Below are positions 15,479 through 24,490 of a DNA stretch of 64,000 nucleotides, in pieces. The notes beneath the pieces were generated by a model. The model did not search any database, was not told where the DNA came from, and saw only the letters and a list, made by a program, of their open reading frames with translations. This DNA comes from Haloferax marinisediminis (GTDB lineage: Archaea > Halobacteriota > Halobacteria > Halobacteriales > Haloferacaceae): the NCBI RefSeq assembly GCF_009674585.1, contig NZ_WKJP01000001.1, positions 2,232,001 through 2,296,000 of the forward strand. The letters are read 5' to 3'. Numbering within the stretch: position 1 is the first letter of the stretch; each line of letters opens with the position of its first letter. The position numbers were made by a program, and so were the translations under genes.

Positions 15479-16013
15479 TCGATGTTACTGGCCTTCACCA
15501 TGGCCTAAGCGGCGATATGGACGCAATTCGGACAAGGGAGTACGAAGGGAGTGTACCGAGTGTCCTTTTCGTCCAATATTGAACTCCCGTTTAAATGTCG
15601 TCCACATCTGTGTAAAGAGAATGCCGGAGTCGGAGGTCAGTTGACCGGCAATACGCGATGCGGCGGGACACGTGGAGTCCATACAGCATAAATTTAGGAC
15701 AGGAGTATTAAACGTTGTGTGGGATACGACCGCATGGGACACGAACATCTCTGGCCTTGTTATAAAAAGGAGCTACAAATCGTAGGATAATGGAGGCCTA
15801 TTTCTACGAAACCGAGATACACGAACGTGAATATGGTGATTATTCACGAGGGTCCCGATATTCGATACTCCGTCACAAATTCACGTGACCAGAGTCGAGA
15901 TACTCGCGGACAGATATCCACTACTGTGCATACATCGTCGGAGGCGTTTGCCACACATCGACACGCCCGTGCTATCTCGCAACCCTTTTGTCGTCGCCGA
16001 AACCACGCTTGAT
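15479..16013. other. Long intergenic region upstream of guaB
   Basis: 535 bases without a convincing gene. It contains a TATA-like GTTATAAAAAGG (15768-15779) and an inverted repeat CGTGAATA (15826-15833) / TATTCACG (15841-15848) with a 7-base loop. A CCCTTTTGTC element about 27 bases before the guaB ATG fits a leaderless promoter. A 33-codon ORF after the internal TATA box (ATG 15790) has no visible merit. The region could hold a small RNA or a regulator site, but nothing is demonstrated. Confidence 0.4.
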
Positions 16014-17510
16014 ATGGCGAACGACGTTCCTGACCGAGAACCCTTCTCTGAGAAGCTTCGGGTACCCGAATCCCTGACGTTCGACGACGTACTGCTCCGA
16101 CCGATGGAGAGCCGTGTCGAACCTGACGATGCAAACGTCTCGACGCGTGTTTCGAAGAACGTCGAACTCAACATTCCGATTCTCTCTGCGGCGATGGACA
16201 CTGTCACCGAGAGCGGGATGGCTATCGGGATGGCCCGTGAGGGTGGCCTCGGCGTCCTCCACCGGAACATGGACGCTGAACAGATGGTCCACGAGATCGA
16301 ACGCGTCAAGCGCGCCGACGAACTCGTCATCCGGCGTGAAGACGTGGTCACGGCCAACCCCGAACAGACCATCCGCGACGTCGACGAGATGATGGAACGC
16401 GCCGGTGTCTCTGGTGCCCCCGTCGTCGACGACGACGACATCGTCCTCGGCATCATCTCCGGCACCGACATCCGCCCGTACCTCGAAGTCGGCGAATCCG
16501 ACGAGGTCAGCGAAGCGATGACGGACGAGGTCATCACGGCGACGCGCGACGTGACCGCCCGTGAAGCCCTCGAACTGATGTACGACCACAAGATCGAGCG
16601 CGTCCCAATCGTCGACGAAGACAGCCACCTCGTTGGCCTCGTCACGATGCAGGGAATCCTCCAGCGCCGCGAACACGAGAACGCCGCCCGCGACGCAGAC
16701 GGCCGTCTCGTCTGTGGTGTCGCTGTCGGTCCGTTCGACCGCGAACGCGCCCAGAAGGCCGACGAAGCAGGTGCCGACGTCATCTTCATCGACTGCGCCC
16801 ACGCGCATAACCTCAACGTCATCGACACCGCCCGAGAAATCAAAGAGACCGTCGAAGCCGACGTCGTCGTCGGGAACGTCGGAACGCGTGAGGCCGCCGA
16901 AGAACTCGTCGACTTCGCCGATGGTATCAAAGTCGGTATCGGCCCCGGTTCTATCTGTACGACTCGCGTCGTCTCCGGGTCTGGTATGCCGCAGATTACC
17001 GCCGTCGCAGAGGTCGCAGACGTCGCTGCCGACTACGACATCCCCGTCATCGCCGACGGTGGCATCCGCTACTCCGGCGACGCAATCAAGGCAATCGCCG
17101 CCGGCGCCGACGCCGTCATGCTCGGTTCCTACTTCGCTGGCACCGACGAAGCACCCGGCCGCGTCATCACGATGAACGGCAAGAAGTACAAGCAGTACCG
17201 CGGAATGGGCTCTGTCGGTGCGATGCGCTCCGGCGGTGCCGACCGCTACCTCAAGGACGACGACGAAGACGAAGAGTACGTCCCCGAGGGTGTCGAAGCC
17301 GCGACGCCGTACAAGGGTTCGCTCGCGTCTGAACTCCACCAACTCGTCGGTGGAATGCAGTCCGGGATGGGCTACGTCGGCGCCAAGACGATTCCGGAAG
17401 TCAAAGAACGCGCCAAGTTCGTTCGCGTCTCTGCGGCGGGCCAGACCGAAGGGCACCCCCACGACGTGATGATCACCGACGAAGCACCGAACTACAGCCC
17501 GAACGAGTAA
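16014..17510 (+). CDS. guaB: Inosine-5'-monophosphate dehydrogenase
   Basis: A 498-residue IMPDH. The TIM-barrel begins with LTFDDVLLRP and LSAAMDTVTESGMAIGMAREGGLG. A CBS pair is inserted at about 100-215 (RREDVVTANPEQTIRDV, VGLVTMQGIL). The catalytic loop KVGIGPGSICTTRVVSGSG has nucleophile Cys 315, followed by VIADGGIRYSGDAIKAIAAGAD and the flap KYKQYRGMGSVGAMRSGGADRYL. It oxidises IMP to XMP with NAD, the committed step to GMP. The start at 16014 matches the family N-terminus and a TATA-like box 27 bases upstream; the frame is open further upstream but not homologous. Confidence 0.97.
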   Translation: MANDVPDREPFSEKLRVPESLTFDDVLLRPMESRVEPDDANVSTRVSKNVELNIPILSAAMDTVTESGMAIGMAREGGLGVLHRNMDAEQMVHEIERVKRADELVIRREDVVTANPEQTIRDVDEMMERAGVSGAPVVDDDDIVLGIISGTDIRPYLEVGESDEVSEAMTDEVITATRDVTAREALELMYDHKIERVPIVDEDSHLVGLVTMQGILQRREHENAARDADGRLVCGVAVGPFDRERAQKADEAGADVIFIDCAHAHNLNVIDTAREIKETVEADVVVGNVGTREAAEELVDFADGIKVGIGPGSICTTRVVSGSGMPQITAVAEVADVAADYDIPVIADGGIRYSGDAIKAIAAGADAVMLGSYFAGTDEAPGRVITMNGKKYKQYRGMGSVGAMRSGGADRYLKDDDEDEEYVPEGVEAATPYKGSLASELHQLVGGMQSGMGYVGAKTIPEVKERAKFVRVSAAGQTEGHPHDVMITDEAPNYSPNE

Positions 17511-17687
17511 TCTCGCAGAACTCGCGTTCGCTTTTCGACCAGACGCACGCTGCTTCTCTCCCGACTGACGAGACAACGCATCCACGACGTATCACCGCCA
17601 GGTGTAATTTGTCTGTCTCGATGTCCCTCTAACGCGACGAGAATATGGGGATTATTAATAGGGATGTATGATGTGCACTTACAAGCG

Positions 17688-18761
17688 ATGGATACTGCGG
17701 AGCTGCGCACTGCCCTTCGGAACGCTGGGTTATCTCAATATCAGGCGGAAGCCTACGTGGCCCTCCTCCAGTTAGGTGCAGCGAGTGCAACTGAATTGGC
17801 CGATGCATGTGCTGTCCCCACAGCACGGATTTACGACGTACTTCGAGACCTCGAATCGAAGGGGTACATCGAGACGTACGAACAGGATAGTCTCCACGCC
17901 CGTGCGTGTGACCCAAAATCAGTGATGGAAGACCTCCAGAAACGGTCGGTCCAACTCGACGAGGCGGCCTCAGAAATCGAAGCTCGGTGGCAACAACCAG
18001 CAGTCGACCGCCACATGCTGAGCATCGTAAAGCGGTTCGATACCGTGTTCAACCGGGCTGAAGAACTGATTCGAGGCGCGACGAGTGAGGTCCAACTCTC
18101 CGTGACTCCCGAGCAGTTCGAGGTACTGCGTCCCGCGCTGTCAGAGGCGTACGAGAACGGAGCACTCGTGAAGATTTCGCTCCACCCAGAGCAAGGAGAG
18201 GAGGTAGACGATGTCAAGAACACATCGTACCACGGCCTCGCCTCTGAAGTTCGCTATCGGACGCTTCCGACACCGTTCGTCGCAATCGTCGACCGGACTG
18301 GAGCATGCTTCGCGCCCCACGTCGATTCGATGAACCAGTACGGCGTGCTCGTCGACGACTACACCCTCACGTACGTCTTCTACTGGTACTTCCAGACTGC
18401 ACTGTGGGAGGTGTGGGACGTCGTCTACACCGCACAGACGCCCGACCCACCCATCGTCTACTCAGACATTCGGCACTTCGTTCAGGACGCCGAACCACTC
18501 TTCCAAGATGGGAAGCAGATACTCACTCACATCAACGGCTACGACACCACAACCCGCGAGCCAGTCGATATCGTGGGGAATCTGTCAGACATCTACTACA
18601 CTGCAGTGTCCGAACCAAAAGACACGTTGTCGTTCTCAGAACTCGCAGGGCAGGTCTGTCTGACTATCGAGACGGACGACGAAACGTACACCGTCGGCGG
18701 GTGGGGTGCGGTGTTAGAAGAAGTCGAGGCGAACCGCATCACCGTCGAGTCCATCTCCTGA
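17688..18761 (+). CDS. TrmB-family transcriptional regulator
   Basis: A 357-residue regulator. The N-terminal winged helix is LRNAGLSQYQAEAYVALLQLGAASATELADACAVPTARIYDVLRDLESKGYIET. A coiled-coil linker follows at about 85-115, then a C-terminal TrmB sugar-sensing domain (VSIV-type phospholipase-D-like fold: VQLSVTPEQFEVLRPALSEAYENGALVKISL, and the beta-rich end). TrmB proteins control sugar uptake and glycolysis versus gluconeogenesis in archaea. An in-frame ATG at 17664 exists, but TATTAATAGGG at 17655-17665 looks like the TATA box for a leaderless start at 17688. No sugar gene is adjacent. Confidence 0.88.
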   Translation: MDTAELRTALRNAGLSQYQAEAYVALLQLGAASATELADACAVPTARIYDVLRDLESKGYIETYEQDSLHARACDPKSVMEDLQKRSVQLDEAASEIEARWQQPAVDRHMLSIVKRFDTVFNRAEELIRGATSEVQLSVTPEQFEVLRPALSEAYENGALVKISLHPEQGEEVDDVKNTSYHGLASEVRYRTLPTPFVAIVDRTGACFAPHVDSMNQYGVLVDDYTLTYVFYWYFQTALWEVWDVVYTAQTPDPPIVYSDIRHFVQDAEPLFQDGKQILTHINGYDTTTREPVDIVGNLSDIYYTAVSEPKDTLSFSELAGQVCLTIETDDETYTVGGWGAVLEEVEANRITVESIS

Positions 18762-18929
18762 ACCTCTCTACAAAGTGAGCATTCCCCCTTGCCGGAATGT
18801 ATAACAACTTCCCGTTCTCATACTTGGTACAAGACGCGTTTCGGGCACGCACTCGACAAGGGGTATTTTGATATACCACCGTGCGACATTCTGTCTCGTG
18901 AGTGTTCCCGGAACACCACTACACTACCA

Positions 18930-19520
18930 ATGAGTGCAGAACAGCCCTTGGTGCTCATCGTCGAAGATGAGCCTGACCTCGCCGATCTGTACGCAACCTG
19001 GCTTAGGGACGACTATCGCGTTCGTGTCGCATACGGCGGCCGAGAGGCACTCGACGAGCTCGACGACGAGGTCGACGTTGTTCTCCTCGACCGTCGGATG
19101 CCCGACCTCTCGGGCGACGAAGCGCTCACGGAGATTCGTGACCGCGGCTTCGACTGCCGCGTCGCGATGGTGACTGCTGTCGAACCGGACTTCGACATCA
19201 TCGCTATGGGCTTCGACGATTATCTCGTCAAGCCTGTCTCTCGGGAAGCGCTGACCGAAACTGTCTCTAATCTCATCTTGCGAAACGCCTACGACGTCGG
19301 GATTCAAGACTTGTTCTCGCTCGCCTCGAAGAAGGCCCTTCTCGAGTCAGAGAAGGACGAGGCGACGCTCGGGGACAACGAAGAGTATCAGACCCTCACG
19401 AAGGAGCTCGACGAACTCAGAAGCGAGCTCGACGAGACACTCGGTCAACTCGACGACACCAAGGGGCTCTCTGCGGTCTACCGCGACATCGGCGACTCGG
19501 CTCAGTCCGACGACTCCTGA
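18930..19520 (+). CDS. HalX-type response regulator
   Basis: A 196-residue protein. The receiver domain (residues 5-118) has the acidic pocket VEDEPD (Glu 12, Asp 13), phospho-acceptor Asp 54 in VLLDRRMPDLSG, Thr 82 and Lys 101 (DYLVKPVSRE). The HalX helical domain follows (about 120-175: ILRNAYDVGIQDLFSLASKKALLESEKDE...YQTLTKELDELRSELDE). HalX is a haloarchaeal output module of unknown mechanism. No histidine kinase lies nearby, so it is an orphan response regulator. The ATG at 18930 gives a normal receiver N-terminus. Confidence 0.9.
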   Translation: MSAEQPLVLIVEDEPDLADLYATWLRDDYRVRVAYGGREALDELDDEVDVVLLDRRMPDLSGDEALTEIRDRGFDCRVAMVTAVEPDFDIIAMGFDDYLVKPVSREALTETVSNLILRNAYDVGIQDLFSLASKKALLESEKDEATLGDNEEYQTLTKELDELRSELDETLGQLDDTKGLSAVYRDIGDSAQSDDS

Positions 19521-19619
19521 CGACGCACGTCCGGTCCGGGAACCATCTTTTCTATCCTCAGTGGCCGAATTCGTAGCGTAGGGGCCCGTCTGGCGCCCTC
19601 TTTCGGATTTCTTACAATA

Positions 19620-19701
19620 GGCGACATATTAATTGATTTAATTTTATATCAGAATTACACGAAAATTTATATTTTGCAGTCGCTCCTCGGACTACTTGCA
19701 C
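19620..19701 (+). promoter_or_regulatory. AT-rich promoter of the small membrane-peptide gene
   Basis: The stretch GACATATTAATTGATTTAAT...TTTTATATCAGAATTACACG...AAATTTATATTTTGCAG is far richer in AT than its surroundings. The TATA-like AAATTTATATTTTG (about 19662-19675) is about 27-40 bases upstream of the ATG at 19702. The strength of the AT tract suggests a strong promoter. This is a compositional call. Confidence 0.55.
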
Positions 19702-19842
19702 ATGTCCGAAGAATCCAGCACGATGGTTTCGTACCTCCGCCAGAACCCCCGTATGATGGGCGTCCTGTTCACGCTCATCCTCCTGCTCACGCAGGCGGGA
19801 AGCGCAGCAGCAGGAAACGCAGGGTACATCTACGGTCCGTAA
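19702..19842 (+). CDS. 46-residue single-span membrane peptide
   Basis: ATG 19702 to TAA 19842 encodes MSEESSTMVSYLRQNPRMMG followed by a 20-residue hydrophobic helix (VLFTLILLLTQAGSAAA) and a short GNAGYIYGP tail. The N-terminus is polar. The helix ends in small residues (AGSAAA) and could be either a membrane anchor or a cleavable signal. I recall similar tiny haloarchaeal proteins (DUF7503) next to CHAT genes. Its stop codon is the base before the convergent CHAT gene's end (19843), so the two transcripts overlap tail to tail. It is too short for ordinary gene calling but has a strong promoter. Confidence 0.65.
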   Translation: MSEESSTMVSYLRQNPRMMGVLFTLILLLTQAGSAAAGNAGYIYGP

Positions 19843-21945
19843 TCACGAGAGAAATTCGTAGTTCCAGTAGACTGCATCTTCGAAGACAACCGGTACTTGT
19901 TCTAACAAGAGGAAATCCCTGAGTTCCTCCTCAGACAGTCCTGTCTCTGTGATTCGTTGAGAGCCGAGGTGGTACTTTTGTTGGCCGGGGAATGCAGGAA
20001 TGACTAACGAGCCAGGGCCACAGCGAGACGTCGGGTACGTCTTGTACGTCAGGTCGTACGTATCCGTGTCGACCCGTTCTACTTCGCAGAGTACTGCAAA
20101 TCCACTTTCGGCTTGCACGACCGAGAGGCTCCCGTCCCCGACGACAGCGTATTGGTGGGCAACGCTGCCGTACTTGCGGACGAGTTGGAGCGACGCCTGC
20201 AGTGGGAATCCGCGATTGAGGTAGCGCGCAATCGTTCTCCCAGCGGTAACTGCCTTACTGTTGATGACTTCACTGAGTGTGACGATGCCACCGATTGCAC
20301 CTGCTTCGACGAGCGCGAGCCCTTGGTCGTAGGACTGACACGCGTTGAGGAAGAACGCCCCAGTCCCAACGTGGTCGAGCGTCTCCGCGTCGACTTTTCC
20401 ATCACGGCATTGGAAGCCGTCGTCGTCGATGTGACCGATGTAGTGGAGGAAGTCCGTCGGTTCAGCGAGTATCTGGCGGAGTTCTGCCCGGCTGAGGTTG
20501 TAGTGCGCATCGACGTCGAACGAGAGTCCGTTCCGTGACCCGTACACGTCGTCGACGATGTCAGTCTCGGCGAGCATCTCCTGGTCGTTACAGATGACGG
20601 TGATACCGATGTCGCCAGTTGTGGGCTCTCGCTGGAGACGGTTTTGATACGCTGTCGGTGTCGTTTTGGTCGCACCGACAGGTGTCCCGTCGCTGACCCA
20701 CGCCTGCTCGACGGAGTTGTCCGAACTCGGGCGGACGTACGTCTCGCTCGCCGTTGTCGTTCCGGCGCTTCGGACGATGTCGTCTCGGAGGAAGTCGGTG
20801 ACGGCGGTCGCTTGCACCTCCGAGTGTGGGACGCTCGTCCCGTCAGGTGTCCTCACCACCGCGAGGTCGTTGGTGACGAACGGAAGTAACTCGACGTTGG
20901 CTGCGTCTGGTGCGACGTGCGTCGTCAACTTCCACTCGGGGACGAGGTCTGCGATGTGTTCGTACGGAACCTCGAAGTACGACTCCAACTGCTCGCTGAG
21001 TGGTTTATCGTACAGGGTCTCGACGTCGAGGTCCGTCCGAGATTCGACCGTCTGTCGTTCGTGGAGTTCGACGTCGTAGATTCCCTCGGTTCGGACCACA
21101 CAGTCGAGGAAGAACGTTCGCTTGAGCGCCCGGGCGACGCCTTCTTCGAATCCGTGTGGGCCGTCGAACTCGTGTACGAACCCGGTGTCGGTGACGAGTC
21201 TGGGCGACTCACCGGGGACGAGCGTCGCGCCGAGGTAGTACGCGAGCGGCGTCGCGACGAAGATATGACTCAGCGTCGGTGGGAGCTCGATACGAACGCC
21301 CGTCTCCGGGGCCTGTAGCCCCTCGGGAATGTGGAGTTCGTCACCACGTTCGAGGAGCGGTGGGTGTCCCCGAAGCGTCGGATACGACCGTTCGACACTC
21401 GTCGTCTTGAGTGCCGAACTGAGCACCGAGATGGCACGCATCACGTCGAGAGGGTCGTCGGTCGTCGTGACCGTCGTCGCAGGACTCTCGTGAGACGACC
21501 GCCCACCGACGAGAACAGTCTGACTCTCCTCGAAGGAGAGCACCGTTTCGAGTGGTTTCGCGTCGATGGTGAACGGGCCGTCGACTTCGAGGTACGTCTT
21601 GACTGCGCCGAAGAGTTCGATGCTGTACGTCCCTGCGCCGAACTGCTCAGCTCCCTGTTGGTCGATTTGTGCGAGCATCGAACCGGAGCTGTCGCGGACG
21701 CACACGACCGTGTTCGCGGCGAGTCCAATAGCCGTCGTTTCGATGCGAACTGCAGCGTCTGTTGGGAGGGAGAATCGAGATTCGTCTGCCGGTTCAGGGG
21801 AGACCGACGAGGGAGTCCGTAACAGGAACTGGTGCCGTTCGACGTTGTCACGAACGACCAACCCAGTGCCATCTGAAGGGAGCGAAAATCCAACCTCTAA
21901 CGTAGAGGACTCAGTGGACTGTTCGCTCTGCCCGGACTCGTCCAT
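19843..21945 (-). CDS. CHAT-domain (caspase-like) protein
   Basis: A 700-residue protein. The N-terminal ~150 residues are beta-rich (possible sandwich: VGFSLPSDGTGLVVRDN...YSIELFGAVKTYLEV) and the middle region is unrecognised. The C-terminal CHAT domain (about 430-600) has the His of DFLHYIGHID (His 505) and the Cys of FFLNACQSYDQG (Cys 536), then AGAIGGIVTLSEV and AVTAGRTIARYLNRGF. CHAT is a caspase-clan cysteine protease fold used in separase-like and phage-defence or cell-death proteases. The ATG at 21945 lies about 27 bases after a TTTTTTA tract, supporting a leaderless start. It converges on the 46-aa peptide gene. The substrate is unknown. Confidence 0.85.
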   Translation of the reverse strand: MDESGQSEQSTESSTLEVGFSLPSDGTGLVVRDNVERHQFLLRTPSSVSPEPADESRFSLPTDAAVRIETTAIGLAANTVVCVRDSSGSMLAQIDQQGAEQFGAGTYSIELFGAVKTYLEVDGPFTIDAKPLETVLSFEESQTVLVGGRSSHESPATTVTTTDDPLDVMRAISVLSSALKTTSVERSYPTLRGHPPLLERGDELHIPEGLQAPETGVRIELPPTLSHIFVATPLAYYLGATLVPGESPRLVTDTGFVHEFDGPHGFEEGVARALKRTFFLDCVVRTEGIYDVELHERQTVESRTDLDVETLYDKPLSEQLESYFEVPYEHIADLVPEWKLTTHVAPDAANVELLPFVTNDLAVVRTPDGTSVPHSEVQATAVTDFLRDDIVRSAGTTTASETYVRPSSDNSVEQAWVSDGTPVGATKTTPTAYQNRLQREPTTGDIGITVICNDQEMLAETDIVDDVYGSRNGLSFDVDAHYNLSRAELRQILAEPTDFLHYIGHIDDDGFQCRDGKVDAETLDHVGTGAFFLNACQSYDQGLALVEAGAIGGIVTLSEVINSKAVTAGRTIARYLNRGFPLQASLQLVRKYGSVAHQYAVVGDGSLSVVQAESGFAVLCEVERVDTDTYDLTYKTYPTSRCGPGSLVIPAFPGQQKYHLGSQRITETGLSEEELRDFLLLEQVPVVFEDAVYWNYEFLS

Positions 21946-21996
21946 TGTGTGTACGTGACACAATTCGAGGTAAAAAACGTATTGGTCAACTGAAAG

Positions 21997-22698
21997 TCAG
22001 CCGTTCAGGGGGAACCAGCCCGACGAGACGTCGATATCGAGGAGGTGCCAGCGCTGTTTCGCTTCGGTCCCGTCGACGTCTAACTCGACGACAGCGTCGA
22101 ACAACGGCGCGAGCATTCGGTTGATTTCGTCGTCCCGTTCTCCGGGTGACCAGACGTGAAGCATTCCCTTCCGTGAGCGAACGTGTGCCGTCATCACGTG
22201 GAGGAAGCGGAACACGTGCTCGCGGTCGTACTTCGAGAGGAGGGCAGGCAGACAGTCGAACGCGACCCGAAGTTCGGCGGGTGAGAGTACGTTCCCGAAA
22301 CTGTCGAACTCGTGGATGTCTTCGGCAATCTCTGCACCGAGTCGGCCGATTCCGCCGTTCACACGGCGTTCGTAGCCGGGGCGCATCGGACTCGACGCCG
22401 CAGTCGCCACGCTTCGTTCGAGCGTCGTGTACCGAATCGCGCGCGTCCACTCCGTCGAGCGGCGAATCGCGGGGTCGAGGCGTGTGTCGAGAGAGGCGGA
22501 CTCGTTCAGGACGACGAGGCGACGGCGTTGCTCGGTCGGGGCACCGAGCATCTGCTTCGACGCCTCCGAGTAGAGTTCCGTGGGCACGGACCCGACGACG
22601 AGAAGCGCGCTTCCGCGTCGCTTGAGGTCGTCCAGTCCACGGTGGAATGTGGACGTCTCCTCTGCGGCGGGCGCGTCCATGTCACCTCTCGACACCAT
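21997..22698 (-). CDS. Unknown protein, RecA/KaiC-like fold suspected
   Basis: A 233-residue soluble protein, same strand as and upstream of the CHAT gene (52 bases apart). The sequence alternates strands and helices in a way that recalls a degenerate RecA/KaiC domain: ALLVVGSVPTELYSEAS where a Walker A would sit (no GKT), RRLVVLNES, HEFDSFGNVLSPAELRVAFDCLPALLSKYDREHVFRFLHVM, RKGMLHVWSPGERDDEINRMLAPLFDAVVELDV. I recall this haloarchaeal family as DUF7504. A TATA-like ATATTTAATAATAC about 27 bases before the ATG supports the start. ATP binding is doubtful. Confidence 0.75.
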   Translation of the reverse strand: MVSRGDMDAPAAEETSTFHRGLDDLKRRGSALLVVGSVPTELYSEASKQMLGAPTEQRRRLVVLNESASLDTRLDPAIRRSTEWTRAIRYTTLERSVATAASSPMRPGYERRVNGGIGRLGAEIAEDIHEFDSFGNVLSPAELRVAFDCLPALLSKYDREHVFRFLHVMTAHVRSRKGMLHVWSPGERDDEINRMLAPLFDAVVELDVDGTEAKQRWHLLDIDVSSGWFPLNG

Positions 22699-22835
22699 TC
22701 GTCTGTGACGACGAAACCATATTTAATAATACTTTGCGTGTTGCCGCGCCGATATGTGTGTAGTGGTAACACGCCCAGACTGGGTGTGAGGCCACCGCTC
22801 TTCGTGTTCGTCTGTACCACGTCCCGCCGAAGGAA

Positions 22836-23261
22836 TCACTCCGTAGCGTGAACCGTCAACACGGGGACGGACGACGTTCGGACGACACGTTCTGTGACGC
22901 TCCCGAGGAGGATGCGTTCGATACCCCGACGTCCGTGTGTCGCCATCACGATGACGTCGATTCCGTGGTCGTTTGCGTAGTCGATAATCGCCTCGTATGG
23001 CGTTCCTTGTACGATGTCTCCCGTTGCGGGGATTCCTCGCGCTTCGGCGCGTGCGACGATTTCGTCGACGAAGCGGTGTCCCTCCTGTTCGAGGGTGTCG
23101 AGTATCGACCCACCCATGACGCTCACACTGTCGCGGGTATCGTCTACGACGAACAAGACGTGGACCGTCGAGCCATACCGTTCGGCGAGGCCGAAGACGT
23201 GGGGAATCGCCTGTTCACCGGCGGCGCTCCCGTCGATTGGAAGCAAAATCTCCTCGTACAT
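22836..23261 (-). CDS. Universal stress protein (UspA family)
   Basis: A 141-residue single-domain Usp. It starts MYEEILLPIDGSAAGEQA, contains VIVMATHGRRGIERILLGSVTERVVRTSSVPVLTV with the G-2x-G-9x-G-S ATP-binding pattern, and has the usual central VDEIVARAEARGI helix. It belongs to the ATP-binding class of Usp. A role in stress or survival is general family knowledge. It stands alone between the DUF7504-like and aminotransferase genes. Confidence 0.93.
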   Translation of the reverse strand: MYEEILLPIDGSAAGEQAIPHVFGLAERYGSTVHVLFVVDDTRDSVSVMGGSILDTLEQEGHRFVDEIVARAEARGIPATGDIVQGTPYEAIIDYANDHGIDVIVMATHGRRGIERILLGSVTERVVRTSSVPVLTVHATE

Positions 23262-23338
23262 TCCTTACTATTCGCGCCCAGAACGTGTGAACCCTTCGCA
23301 CAGCAGAACACGGAGAACTCTCCGTGGTGTGTGAGCGA

Positions 23339-24490
23339 CTAGTCGCTCACGTACGCTTCGATTCGGTCCATCGCTTCGCGGAGTTCTCGCATACTCGTCG
23401 CGTACGAGACGCGGAGATGGCCTTCGCCGCCCGACCCGAACACGCTTCCGGGCACGAGTGCGACGTTCTGTTCTTCGAGCAGTCCTTCGGCGAACGCTTC
23501 GTCGTCGCCATCCGGTGCTTCGGGGAAGACGTAGAACGCACCCTTGGCCTCGAAGCAGTCGATTCCCATCTCGTCGAAGCGTGCGAGGACGAACCGTCGT
23601 CGACGGTCGTACTCACGCCGCATCTCTTCGACGGCGTCGTCACACGACCGCAACGCTTCGAGCGCCGCGTACTGCGCCGTCGTCGGTGCCGACAGCATCG
23701 CGTACTGGTGGACCTTGTTCATCGCGTCGATGGCTTCTGGCGGTCCCATCGCGTAGCCGAGGCGAAGGCCAGTCATCGCGTACGCCTTCGAGAAGCCGTT
23801 GAAGACGATAGTCCGTTCGCGCATCCCCGGATGGGTCGCGATAGAGGCGTGTTCGTCTTCGTATCGAAGGTCCGCGTATATCTCGTCAGAGAGGACGAGG
23901 AGGTCGTGTTCCTCGACGAACGCGGCCACTTCGGCGAGTTCGTCGTCGGTCATCACCGCACCGGTAGGGTTGTTCGGATAACAGAGGACGAGGACGTCCG
24001 CTTCGTCGGCACCCGCCGCGTCGAGGGCGTCGCGCGTCAGTTTGAACTCGTCTTCTGCGTGCGTCGGCACCGGAAGGGGGTCGCCGCCGGCGAAGACTGC
24101 TCCCGGCGTGTACGAGATGTACGACGGTTGCGGGATGGCGACGACGTCGCCGTCGTCGACGAACGCTCTGAACGCGAGGTCGACTGCTTCGCTGGCCCCC
24201 GTGGTGACGATAATCTCGTCGTCGGGGTCGTACTCCTGTCCGTAGCGAGTCACGCGCTCGGAGATGGCTTCCCGAAGTTCGCGCATCCCACGGTTCGACG
24301 TGTACGACGTCTTCCCGCGTTCGAGCGAGTCGATAGCCGCAGTTCGGGCGGCCCACGGCGCGGAGAAGTCTGGTTCACCCACACCGAGAGAGATGACGTC
24401 GTCTACCTCCTCGGCGAGTTCGAAGAATCGCCGGATACCCGAGGGCGGAACCTGTTCGACGCGGCTGGAGATGTGGTCACCAATCGTCAT
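23339..24490 (-). CDS. Class I/II pyridoxal-phosphate aminotransferase
   Basis: A 383-residue fold-type I aminotransferase. Visible features are ISLGVGEPDF (substrate carboxylate region), TSNRGMRELREAI, TTGASEAVDLAF, CYPNNPTGAVM, LSDEIYADLRY (Asp 202, Tyr 205), and the PLP-binding Lys 235 in FNGFSKAYAMTGLRLGY, followed by Arg near the C-terminus (EGHLRVSYA). It fits the aspartate/aromatic/MJ0001-like subgroup; the exact substrate is not clear. It begins inside the stop of the upstream Lrp gene (ATGA, 4-base overlap), so the two are translationally coupled and the regulator probably senses an amino acid related to this reaction. Confidence 0.92.
   Translation of the reverse strand: MTIGDHISSRVEQVPPSGIRRFFELAEEVDDVISLGVGEPDFSAPWAARTAAIDSLERGKTSYTSNRGMRELREAISERVTRYGQEYDPDDEIIVTTGASEAVDLAFRAFVDDGDVVAIPQPSYISYTPGAVFAGGDPLPVPTHAEDEFKLTRDALDAAGADEADVLVLCYPNNPTGAVMTDDELAEVAAFVEEHDLLVLSDEIYADLRYEDEHASIATHPGMRERTIVFNGFSKAYAMTGLRLGYAMGPPEAIDAMNKVHQYAMLSAPTTAQYAALEALRSCDDAVEEMRREYDRRRRFVLARFDEMGIDCFEAKGAFYVFPEAPDGDDEAFAEGLLEEQNVALVPGSVFGSGGEGHLRVSYATSMRELREAMDRIEAYVSD

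Noticed and set aside
15790-15891. 33-codon ORF downstream of the internal TATA box
   Set aside because: It has no hydrophobic helix, zinc motif or recognisable family and overlaps the hairpin. It was noted only as a possible small transcript.
15972-17585. 537-residue open frame on the minus strand opposite guaB
   Set aside because: It lies entirely against a well-recognised IMP dehydrogenase. In GC-rich haloarchaeal DNA with G/C third positions, the opposite frame stays open by chance; its Asp/Val/Arg/Phe-heavy composition has no motif.
22769-22789. Inverted repeat ACACGCCCAG-A-CTGGGTGTG as a terminator or operator
   Set aside because: A single imperfect stem between divergent/adjacent genes with no T-tract and no second copy. 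Too little to support a call.
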